This document shows, piece after piece, positions 4,807-11,852 of a DNA stretch of 20,008 nt. Under the pieces are notes generated by a model, which worked only from the letters and a program-made list of their open reading frames with translations, was not told where the DNA came from and ran no database searches. Each line of letters starts with the position of its first letter. Within the stretch, counting starts at the first letter, position 1. Source of the stretch: SZUA-265 sp966249405 (GTDB lineage: Bacteria > Myxococcota_A > Polyangia > Polyangiales > Polyangiaceae); contig CBINDO010000134.1 of assembly GCA_966249405.1 (NCBI GenBank), forward strand, positions 1 to 20,008, read 5' to 3'. A program made the translations under genes and the position numbers.

Positions 4807-7458
4807 ATGATACGCACACGCTTCTGGAAGATTGGGACCATCGCTTTGCTTACCGGGGTGCCCGGCTGCGGAAGCGAGGCAACGCTGGAGTCGACCGAAC
4901 AGCCCGAGGTCAAGCCGACGGAGATCCCCGAGCTCGGGATCTCGATGGAGGGTCTGGGGACTGCAGTGAGCGACTGTAACGACGGTAGCGGCGTGGGCGG
5001 CGCTGGCAACTACGACTCGGCCAGCAAGACCATGACGATGACGCTGGCGGGCGGTTCGAACGTCTTCAGCGTCGTTGGTACCGCGGTCACGGTCAACGGC
5101 TGGTCCTGCTACGACGAAGATGGCGTCGCGCTCACGACCACCAACGTGAAGAAGATGAACATCACCACGTCGGGCAGCGGCGACAAGATCGTGTTCGACC
5201 TCTTGCCTGGCAGCTTCGGCAGCATCTTCTCGACGACTGGTGGCGTAACCATCGAATCGGCGAGCGGTAACGACGAGTTCGCCGTTCGCGGCAACACTTC
5301 TGCCAACAAGATGAAGGCCGGTGAGGTCAGCGGCGACGTGTACATCGAAGTTTCCGGTGACACCAAGGCCGACATCAAGCTCACTGGTTGGACCGCGCCC
5401 CAGACACTGTCGTTCTTGCTCGGTGACGGTGCAGACACCTTCGAGGCCTTCGACGTTGCCACCATCAGCGCAACGCACATCGACTCCGCTGCCACGGCTC
5501 TCGACCCGCTCTCGGACGACTTTCCCTTGATCGTCTACGGTGGCGAGGGCGATGACACCATCCGTGGTGGCTTGGGTGACGACACCTTGTACGGCAATGC
5601 TGGGGCGGACACGTTCTTGAATGCGGACGAGGACGACGGCAGCGATACCTTCGTCGGCGGCGCGGGCACGGACACCGTGAGCTATGCAAGCCGCACCAAC
5701 CAGATCACCGCTGACATCAATCCCACTGGCTTCGTCGCTGTTGGCGTGGACCTGACGACCGTGACCATCGATGGCGCGGCGGACTACGACCTGGACGTAC
5801 GCATCGACGACAGCGCCGACGGCGCCATCAACGGCAGTGACACCACGCTCACCATCACGGCCACCAACTCGACCAGCGTGGCCGACTTCGTTGCCGACCT
5901 CAATGCCGATGCCGACGCCACGACTGCCGGTCTGACCTTTAGCGTCGACCCACGCAATCGGTTGATCGCCAAGGGCACCGTATCCTTCGGAGTGGTTGCC
6001 GGTCAGGACGAGACCACGCTCGGTCTCACCGTTGGCGTGTACACGACGACCTTCGGCGACAACGACGACGGCGAGTCGGGCGAAGCCGACGACGTGCAAG
6101 AAGATGTCGAGAATCTCATCGGTGGCTCACACGCCAGCGGTGATACACTCACCGGCAACGACGGCTCCAACACCATCACGGGTGGCGCGGGCACCGACAG
6201 CATCTCGGGCGGTTTGGCTGCCGCTTCGTGCAGCGGCGACGTGGACGTCCTCTCTGGCGGAGATGGCAACGACACCTTCCTGATGGGCTCGGTTTCGGAT
6301 TGCGGTGATGAAGTGAACGGCGGAGCTGGCACCGACAAGGTCGACTACCAGTACCGCACGGCCGCTTTGACCATTACTGTCGACGGCTCGGCCAACGACG
6401 GTCTGGCTTCGGAAGCCGACAACCTCAAAACCGACGTCGAGGTCATCGTGGGCGGTACTGCTGCCGACACCATCACCGGTGGCACGGGCAACGAGACGAT
6501 TCACGGCGGCGCTGGCAACGACGTGATCAGCGGCGGCGCGGGTAACGACACCCTGATCGGCAACGCCGGTGACGACACCCTCAACGGCGCAGCTGGCGAC
6601 GACTTGTTCGAGGCTGAAGGCGACGACGACGTGTTCGCAAACTACGCAACCGTCACGACCGACAACAAGGGTTCCGGCGCCGACCTGATGAACGGTGGAA
6701 CCGGTACCGACAAGATCACCTACACCGGTCGCAGTGCCGCAGTCTCGGTGACGCTCTGCACCGACTCGGCAGCAGCAACCGGCGCGGCCAGCACTTCTCC
6801 GGTGCCCGCGGTCTGCACGGACTCCGACGGTTCTGCCGGATCGCTCACCGGTACGGCTGACCTCTCCAGCTTCGACTACTCGAGCAGCACGGGTAACCTC
6901 GTCCTCTCGGTTGGATCGACGCCCTACACGGTGGCCCTCGACACCCTCGCCAACGCTGCAGCGGTAGCCTCCGCCATCAACGGCACGGCGACCTTGAGTG
7001 ACTCGGTGACTGCCTCCATCGTGAGCAACAACTTAGTCATCACCTTGGATGTTCTCAGCTCGACCACGGCGGTGACCATCGACGCTACGACCACCGATCA
7101 GGTGGCCACGGACTTGGGTCTCACCGAGGGTGACAGCATCACCAACGAAGGCGACAAGAACATCAACATGGAGTGGTTGGTGGGTGGTGGTGGCGCAGAC
7201 ACGCTCACGGGTCACTCGGCTGGTGAGACGATCGAAGGTGGTGCGTCTGGTGATACCGTCAGCGGTGGAGCGGGCGACGACACCCTCTACGGTGACGCTG
7301 GCAACGACACGCTCAACGGTGGCGACGGCAACGATGCCATCTTCGGCGGCGCCGGCGACGACCAAGCGGTCGGTGGCAACGGCGATGCAGACATCTGCGA
7401 GTACGTGTCCGCTTCGGATACGACGGCAGCTCCTCTGACCTGCGAGTTCACGCCATAA
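4807..7458 (+). CDS. Large RTX-type calcium-binding repeat protein with lipoprotein-like signal
   Basis: An 883-residue exported protein. The N-terminus (MIRTRFWKIGTIALLTGVPGC) is a short signal peptide with a lipobox-like VPGC, Cys21; proline at -2 is unusual. About twenty glycine/aspartate nonapeptides of the hemolysin type (GGxGxDxhx) occur in blocks near 5527-5700, 6115-6340, 6445-6610 and 7171-7400. In the family these fold into calcium-loaded parallel beta-rolls outside the cell. Between the blocks lie beta-rich modules; two (about 5732-6040 and 6855-7140) resemble the flagellar hook IN motif. The protein ends shortly after two cysteines 14 apart (CEYVSAS...PLTCEF), a possible disulfide cap. 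No type I secretion genes are adjacent, and no classic C-terminal secretion signal is evident. It is probably a surface or matrix protein; the substrate or partner is unknown. Confidence 0.88.
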   Translation: MIRTRFWKIGTIALLTGVPGCGSEATLESTEQPEVKPTEIPELGISMEGLGTAVSDCNDGSGVGGAGNYDSASKTMTMTLAGGSNVFSVVGTAVTVNGWSCYDEDGVALTTTNVKKMNITTSGSGDKIVFDLLPGSFGSIFSTTGGVTIESASGNDEFAVRGNTSANKMKAGEVSGDVYIEVSGDTKADIKLTGWTAPQTLSFLLGDGADTFEAFDVATISATHIDSAATALDPLSDDFPLIVYGGEGDDTIRGGLGDDTLYGNAGADTFLNADEDDGSDTFVGGAGTDTVSYASRTNQITADINPTGFVAVGVDLTTVTIDGAADYDLDVRIDDSADGAINGSDTTLTITATNSTSVADFVADLNADADATTAGLTFSVDPRNRLIAKGTVSFGVVAGQDETTLGLTVGVYTTTFGDNDDGESGEADDVQEDVENLIGGSHASGDTLTGNDGSNTITGGAGTDSISGGLAAASCSGDVDVLSGGDGNDTFLMGSVSDCGDEVNGGAGTDKVDYQYRTAALTITVDGSANDGLASEADNLKTDVEVIVGGTAADTITGGTGNETIHGGAGNDVISGGAGNDTLIGNAGDDTLNGAAGDDLFEAEGDDDVFANYATVTTDNKGSGADLMNGGTGTDKITYTGRSAAVSVTLCTDSAAATGAASTSPVPAVCTDSDGSAGSLTGTADLSSFDYSSSTGNLVLSVGSTPYTVALDTLANAAAVASAINGTATLSDSVTASIVSNNLVITLDVLSSTTAVTIDATTTDQVATDLGLTEGDSITNEGDKNINMEWLVGGGGADTLTGHSAGETIEGGASGDTVSGGAGDDTLYGDAGNDTLNGGDGNDAIFGGAGDDQAVGGNGDADICEYVSASDTTAAPLTCEFTP

Positions 7459-7471
7459 CCTAGGGCGACGC

Positions 7472-7514
7472 AAAGCAAAAAGGCCGGCTCCAAGAGAGCC
7501 GGCCTTTTTGCTTT
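7472..7514. terminator. Bidirectional intrinsic terminator between convergent genes
   Basis: A perfect 19-bp inverted repeat (7472-7490 with 7496-7514) with a five-base loop CAAGA. The core GCAAAAAGGCCGGCTC pairs with its exact complement, giving A-rich and T-rich flanks on both strands. It lies 13 bases after the RTX stop and about 75 bases beyond the stop of the leftward TPR-glycosyltransferase gene, so it can terminate both. Confidence 0.92.
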
Positions 7515-7590
7515 TTGTCTCACGCGCCTCTGGAGAGCATCGAGCCAGTCACACCTCGTGGGAAGTGGACGACTACAGCTTCGACGCGGT

Positions 7591-9537
7591 CTACGACTGA
7601 CGCGCGCGGACTAGCTCCGTCAGCTGCGTAGCCACACGCGCCACCACCGGTTCCCAGGCATCTGCTTGCTCCTGACGGAACAGACGGACCGCGGGGTACC
7701 ACGGGCTGTCGTCGCGTCCGAGCAGCCAACGCCAATCGGGATTCTCGGAGATCAGGATCCAGCATGGCTTGCCGAGGGCCCCTGCCAGGTGCGCGACTGC
7801 GGTGTCGACGGTGATCACCAAGTCGAGCTGCTGAATGATTTGCGCCGTGTCGGCCCAGTCGACCAGGCTCGCGCTCAGATCCGTGAGCGCGGGCCGTGGG
7901 TAGTGCTGCAGTTGGCCAACGGCCGGGCCCGTTTGTAGGCTGAACCACGAGACCCCGTCCACGGAGCCCAGGGGTTCGAACACGGACAAGTCGATCGAAC
8001 GCTTGCGGTCGCCGCGGAACGTCGAGCTTCCGGCCCAGACCAAGCCTACTTTGACGCCGGGTGCAGCGCCGATGGCAGGGTGGGGGGCGGCTGCGGGCGG
8101 CGCGAGGTACGGCGTCTCCGATGGAATGGAGTCCAGGGTCGTGCCGAACAAGTGGGGAAGGCTGAGCAGCGGCGCCGTGAAGTCCCACGTCTGGCGCTCG
8201 GCGCTGTTATCTTGAGAGATGAGCCCGTCGACGTAGGGTTGAGCCGCGACCAAACGTTGCAGTGACGGTTGGCAGTCGATCAGAACTCGGGCGCCGCGCT
8301 CCTTGAGCAACTTGGCGTAACGCACGAATTGGATCGTATCGGAGAAGCTCTGCTCCCAGTACGCGACGATGGTCTTGCCCTCGAGGGACTGGCCTGCCCA
8401 CGTGCTGTCACCGTAGCGCTCTTGAGTCTTGCGCGGGATCGTCTCGTAGCGGCGCCAGTCGAACTCGCGAAAGCCTTCTTGGTATTGTCCCACCGTGAGC
8501 AGTGCTTGACCGTAACGGTGGTGCGTCTCGGCGTAGTTCGGCGCTAGGGCGATCGCACGTCGATACAGTTCGAGTGCCTCGTCCCGACGCCGCATCAGCT
8601 TGTAGACGAGCGCCAACCCCGCGATCGCGCGCGGATTGTTGGGATCGAGTTCGAGGGCGCGGTGTTCGGCGGCCAGGGCGCCGTGGACGTCGCCGACTTC
8701 GCACAACGCCGTGCCCAGATTGATGAAGGCTTCGGTGAGGCCCGGATTCAGCTCCACTGCGCGCCGCAAGAGGGCGATTGCGTTCGGCTGATCGCGCAAC
8801 GCCATGTAGGCGGTTGCTAGGTTCACGTGGGCGTTGGCGTGGTTCGGGTCCAACCGCAACGCAGCGAGGCCCGCCTCGCGCGCGTCGTCGAAGCGGCCGA
8901 GCTGCAAGAACGCGGCGCTGCGATTGGCCTCCAACCCCGCGCTGCGGTGACCCAAGCGTCGACACGCCTCCATGGCCCACAGCGCCTTTTCGGGCTTTCG
9001 CCCGCTCAAGTAGTGACCGGCGAGGGAGATGTAGTGGTTCAGTGCGCCCTGGATGTCGCCCTGTTTTTCACACAACAGCGCGACGGTTTCGAACGCGGGT
9101 TGAAAGTCGCGCGTTAGGTTGAACAGTCGCTCGAGGGCACGTTTGGCGTCGTCGAGCCGGCCTTCTCGCAACAGCACGTTGGCCAGATTGTTCAGTGCCG
9201 CCGGGTAACGCGGCTGCAACACCAGGGCGCGGTGAAAGCAGTCTATGGCGTCGCGGTTGAGGCCCTTGTCCGACAATGCGTTGCCCAAGTTGTTGTGCAC
9301 GAACGCCAACTTGGGATCGAGTTCGAGGGCCCGTTGGTAGTGGAGAATTGCTTGCTCTAGGTGACCCAGCGCGCGTTCCGCGGCGGCCAGGTCACTGAAT
9401 ACATCTGCGCTGTCCGGATACAGCTCGCTCGCTCGCATCAGGACCTCGTACGCCGGTTCCCAGCGCTCCTTCTTGAGGTACTCGTGTGCGCTGCGTTGCA
9501 GTTCCGCCAGGGTCGGTTTGTTTTCGCTCTCGCTCAT
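7591..9537 (-). CDS. TPR-repeat protein with C-terminal GT9/GT41-like glycosyltransferase domain
   Basis: A 648-residue cytoplasmic-looking protein with no signal peptide. Residues 10-350 form about ten TPR units (repeated pattern such as AFVHNNLGNALSDKGLNRDA and LDPNNPRAIAGLALVYK). Residues about 385-645 resemble the bacterial glycosyltransferase domain often fused to TPRs. Its signatures are VGLVWAGSSTFRGDRKRS (about 497-513) and the nucleotide-sugar end DLVITVDTAVAHLAGALGKP (572-591), followed by WRWLLGRDDSPWYP. Such proteins resemble O-GlcNAc transferase or heptosyltransferase folds and may glycosylate proteins or surface glycans; donor and acceptor are unknown. The ATG at 9537 (MSESENKP) with AGGG six bases upstream is preferred over a longer in-frame start that would run into aat. 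It follows aat by 143 bp and ends at the shared terminator 7472-7514. Confidence 0.87.
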   Translation of the reverse strand: MSESENKPTLAELQRSAHEYLKKERWEPAYEVLMRASELYPDSADVFSDLAAAERALGHLEQAILHYQRALELDPKLAFVHNNLGNALSDKGLNRDAIDCFHRALVLQPRYPAALNNLANVLLREGRLDDAKRALERLFNLTRDFQPAFETVALLCEKQGDIQGALNHYISLAGHYLSGRKPEKALWAMEACRRLGHRSAGLEANRSAAFLQLGRFDDAREAGLAALRLDPNHANAHVNLATAYMALRDQPNAIALLRRAVELNPGLTEAFINLGTALCEVGDVHGALAAEHRALELDPNNPRAIAGLALVYKLMRRRDEALELYRRAIALAPNYAETHHRYGQALLTVGQYQEGFREFDWRRYETIPRKTQERYGDSTWAGQSLEGKTIVAYWEQSFSDTIQFVRYAKLLKERGARVLIDCQPSLQRLVAAQPYVDGLISQDNSAERQTWDFTAPLLSLPHLFGTTLDSIPSETPYLAPPAAAPHPAIGAAPGVKVGLVWAGSSTFRGDRKRSIDLSVFEPLGSVDGVSWFSLQTGPAVGQLQHYPRPALTDLSASLVDWADTAQIIQQLDLVITVDTAVAHLAGALGKPCWILISENPDWRWLLGRDDSPWYPAVRLFRQEQADAWEPVVARVATQLTELVRARQS

Positions 9538-9615
9538 AGGCGCCCTGCCTCGTTTAGCAGAGGGCAATTGGTTTTTGCACAGTACCTTACACTTTGGACG
9601 CAATATGTTCAGGAT

Positions 9616-9641
9616 TGCCAGCCGAACGAACATGGCTGGCA
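9616..9641. other. Hairpin in the spacer between aat and the TPR-glycosyltransferase gene
   Basis: Perfect 8-bp stem TGCCAGCC/GGCTGGCA with a ten-base loop. On the minus strand, the direction of transcription, it is followed by no U tract; on the plus strand it is followed by CGCTTTTTG, but no plus-strand gene ends here. It may be a weak terminator of antisense transcription or an mRNA stability element. Confidence 0.35.
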
Positions 9642-9680
9642 CGCTTTTTGTTGTCGTGGCGCCGGTCGTCCCAGAGCGCG

Positions 9681-10382
9681 TCAATCGCCGGCCGCCAAGG
9701 GCGATCGGGGCGCGACGCCGCGCAAGGAAACCGGCTTGTTCACCGCGGTCCGGAGCTTTTGAAGGTACTCGTCGCGAGTGATCTCACGGGCTCCCAGGCT
9801 CTCCAGGTGGGGCGTCAGAAACTGGACGTCCAAGAGTTCGACCCCCGCGTTGGATAGCGTCGCCACGGCGAACAGCAGTGCCACTTTGGACATGTCCGTA
9901 ACGCGGTGGAACATGCTCTCGGCCGCGAACAACGCACCGCGCTGTACCCCGTAGAGGCCGCCGACCAGTTTGCCAGTTTGCCAAACCTCGAGGCTGTGGG
10001 CGTCGCCCCGGCGATGCAGCTGCTCGTAAGCCGCGATCACCTCGGGCAGGATCCAGGTTCCCTCCCGTCGTCCCGAACCGCAACTCCTGATCACCTGTGA
10101 AAACGCGGCGTTCCAGGTCACTTCGAAGTCAGCCTTGCGCAGGGTGCGTCGCATGCTCCGCGACACGTGCGGCTTCTCGAGCGGCATGATGGCGCGCGGG
10201 TTCGGGCACCACCAAAGCGGCGGGTACCGCTCGTTGTACCAAGGGAAAATCCCGTGATCGTACGCGAGTAACAAGCGCTCGGCCGAGAGGTCTCCTCCCA
10301 CCGCGACGAGACCCTCGTTATCGAAGTGAGCGGGGTCCGGAAAGCCGGTCAGGTGTTTGGGGTGGAGGACGATGGGCTGCAC
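9681..10382 (-). CDS. aat: Leucyl/phenylalanyl-tRNA-protein transferase
   Basis: A 233-residue protein of normal length for Aat, which adds Leu or Phe from charged tRNA to proteins with N-terminal Arg or Lys and so marks them for ClpAP through ClpS (N-degron pathway, cytoplasm). Family motifs are clear along the whole length: YDHGIFPWYN (41-50), WWCPNPRAIMPLEKPHVSRS (57-76), EGTWILPEVIAAYEQLHRRG (107-126), AHSLEVW (128-134), LVGGLYGVQRGALFAAESMF (139-158) and HLESLGAREI (192-201). The start is a GTG at 10382 (VQPIVLHP) with only a weak ribosome binding site, which may lower translation or couple it to the pseudopilin gene ending 16 bp upstream. ClpS and ClpA are not in the window. A Pro/Arg/Ala-rich tail follows the conserved core from about 213. 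Confidence 0.95.
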   Translation of the reverse strand: MQPIVLHPKHLTGFPDPAHFDNEGLVAVGGDLSAERLLLAYDHGIFPWYNERYPPLWWCPNPRAIMPLEKPHVSRSMRRTLRKADFEVTWNAAFSQVIRSCGSGRREGTWILPEVIAAYEQLHRRGDAHSLEVWQTGKLVGGLYGVQRGALFAAESMFHRVTDMSKVALLFAVATLSNAGVELLDVQFLTPHLESLGAREITRDEYLQKLRTAVNKPVSLRGVAPRSPLAAGD

Positions 10383-10398
10383 CAGCCACTAGGATACA

Positions 10399-10887
10399 TC
10401 AAGTATTGGGTTCGGCGGCCAACGTGATGTCGTCTGCGGTCTCGAACTTCCCGTCCTTGCCCGCCGAACGGACCTGGACTTCCCCGGATTCGCACCGGAT
10501 CCGGTAACGTTGACCCCACGGATCCTCGGCGCGAGCCGTCGCCTCCAGCAGGGACGACTGCTGCAGTTGAGTGATGGAGGGGCAGCCGCGCTCGAGGTGC
10601 TCTCGCTTCCAGTCGGTTGCTGCCGACAACACCTGTTGACCTCGTTGCCGCGCAACTTCTTCGCCGCCAGCTTGGCTCGCGTAAACCTTCCAGGACCCGA
10701 ACGCGACGAGTCCCACGGTCGTGACGGCAGCCGCCAACATGAGCTCGAAGCGGGTGACACCGCGTTGCGCCCCGCCGCGCGAACGCCGGCGCAGCCCGAG
10801 TGTTGCAGAGTGGTGTTTCGACGTGTGGCGCGGTGGTATCGAGGTGGAACCAGGCGTGCGGGGGTCGGTTAACGAGCAGGCGACCAT
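10399..10887 (-). CDS. Type II secretion/type IV pilus pseudopilin-like protein (GspG-like)
   Basis: A 162-residue protein from the ATG at 10887. Residues 43-48 read G-VTRFEL, a prepilin peptidase site with cleavage after Gly43 and the required Glu at mature position 5. One hydrophobic helix follows (about 48-67) and then a small globular region. The end, DPWGQRYRIRCESGEVQ then SAGKDGKFETADDI, matches the C-terminal part of GspG-type major pseudopilins. In the family these polymerise in the inner membrane into a piston-like pseudopilus. The 42-residue leader is unusually long and basic, and no Shine-Dalgarno is seen; a TTG at 11016 would lengthen it but adds poorly biased codons. No other secretion genes are adjacent. 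It ends 16 bp before aat, so the two may be co-transcribed. The domain call is strong, the start weak. Confidence 0.78.
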   Translation of the reverse strand: MVACSLTDPRTPGSTSIPPRHTSKHHSATLGLRRRSRGGAQRGVTRFELMLAAAVTTVGLVAFGSWKVYASQAGGEEVARQRGQQVLSAATDWKREHLERGCPSITQLQQSSLLEATARAEDPWGQRYRIRCESGEVQVRSAGKDGKFETADDITLAAEPNT

Positions 10888-11017
10888 GGGAAGTGGTTCA
10901 GCAACTTCTGAGCCAACGCGCGGCGCGGCCGTTTTCACGGAGCTCTCGATGTCGGCACGCCCGGGTCTTGCCAACTTGTCGTCGATGTCCCGGTAGATCG
11001 ACCGGCGCGTTGCCAAG

Positions 11018-11044
11018 CTGACAATTTTGACAGTTGGGTTACAT
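11018..11044 (+). promoter_or_regulatory. Candidate Pho-box-like direct repeats upstream of the response regulator
   Basis: CTGACA (11018), TTGACA (11027) and GTTACA (11038) are direct repeats; the last two are 11 bp apart, the half-site period of PhoB operators. The complementary strand reads CTGTCA then TTGTCA, resembling the CTGTCA half-site. It lies about 80 bp before the PhoB-like regulator and in the divergent spacer to the pseudopilin gene. Similarity is partial, so autoregulation is only suggested. Confidence 0.35.
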
Positions 11045-11109
11045 CTTCGAGGTGCGGTGGATTTCGTGTCACGTTTGTCTTGGCGCGGGCCCTGCGAGTG
11101 TGGTCGGGT

Positions 11110-11114
11110 AGGTG
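11110..11114 (+). promoter_or_regulatory. Ribosome binding site of the response regulator
   Basis: AGGTG nine bases before the ATG at 11124. It favours this start (MVKILVVEDE) over the GTG at 11112, which itself overlaps the Shine-Dalgarno. Confidence 0.5.
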
Positions 11115-11123
11115 AAGAACGAT

Positions 11124-11831
11124 ATGGTGAAGATTCTGGTTGTTGAAGATGAGCAGGACCTCCAGCAGGTGCTCAAGTTTAACCTCCAGCAGGCGGGTTA
11201 TTCCGTGCGCGTCACGGCCTCAGGCACCGAAGCGTTGCGAATCGTCGCCCAGGAGCCACCAACGCTGATGTTGCTGGACGTGATGCTGCCCGATATCTGG
11301 GGGACCGAAATTTGCCGGATGCTCAAGAGTGATCCGGCCACTGCGAACGTCCCGATCATCATGCTCACGGCTCGCGGCACGGAGCACGACAGGATCGCCG
11401 GATTCGAGCTCGGTGCCGACGATTACGTCACCAAGCCGTTCAGCGTCCGTGAGTTGATGTTGCGGATTTCCGCCCTGCTCAAGCGCCTACAAACCACCGG
11501 CGCAGAGGTGGGCCGTATCGAGTTCGGATCCCTCAGCATCGACCCGCAGGCGCACCGGGCCTGGGTGGCCGAGCAAGAGGTCGAGCTCTCGGCGCTCGAG
11601 TTCCGGCTGTTATTGGCGCTCTACGAACGCAAGAACCGCGTCCAGTCACGTAGCAGTTTGCTCGATGATGTCTGGGGCGTGACCGCGGACGTAACGACGC
11701 GCACCGTCGACACCCACGTCAAGCGGCTGCGCGAGAAGCTCGGCAGCGCCCGCAACTACATCGAGACAGTGCGCGGTGTGGGTTACCGTTTCGTGGGTTC
11801 GCCCGACGAGGCCCGCGCCTCCGCAGACTGA
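11124..11831 (+). CDS. OmpR/PhoB family two-component response regulator
   Basis: A 235-residue DNA-binding regulator. The receiver domain (1-121) has the acidic pocket Glu8/Asp9, the phospho-acceptor Asp52 (LLDVMLPD), Thr82 (LTARG) and Lys104 (TKPF). The winged-helix domain (about 130-225) contains VELSALEFRLL, the recognition-helix region TTRTVDTHVKRLREKL and the closing VRGVGYRF. Both halves read close to PhoB, including the LLDDVWG and TARGTEHDRIAGFELGADDY stretches, so a phosphate-type regulon is possible, though PhoP or other OmpR paralogues cannot be separated by eye. No histidine kinase lies on either side, so it is an orphan here. The ATG at 11124 is chosen because of AGGTG nine bases upstream. 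It is convergent with the lipoprotein gene that ends at 11853, 21 bp away, with no evident terminator between them. Confidence 0.93.
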   Translation: MVKILVVEDEQDLQQVLKFNLQQAGYSVRVTASGTEALRIVAQEPPTLMLLDVMLPDIWGTEICRMLKSDPATANVPIIMLTARGTEHDRIAGFELGADDYVTKPFSVRELMLRISALLKRLQTTGAEVGRIEFGSLSIDPQAHRAWVAEQEVELSALEFRLLLALYERKNRVQSRSSLLDDVWGVTADVTTRTVDTHVKRLREKLGSARNYIETVRGVGYRFVGSPDEARASAD

Positions 11832-11852
11832 TCGGCGGACCACATCGATGTC

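Noticed and set aside
4708..6099. 463-residue minus-strand open frame
   Set aside because: It is a shadow of the highly regular GGxGxD codons of the RTX gene; its Val/Gly/Ala/Arg composition follows from the complementary strand.
9538..9684. Upstream extension of the TPR-glycosyltransferase protein to 9684
   Set aside because: It would overlap the end of aat, and the extra residues show no TPR pattern; AGGG before the ATG at 9537 gives a better start.
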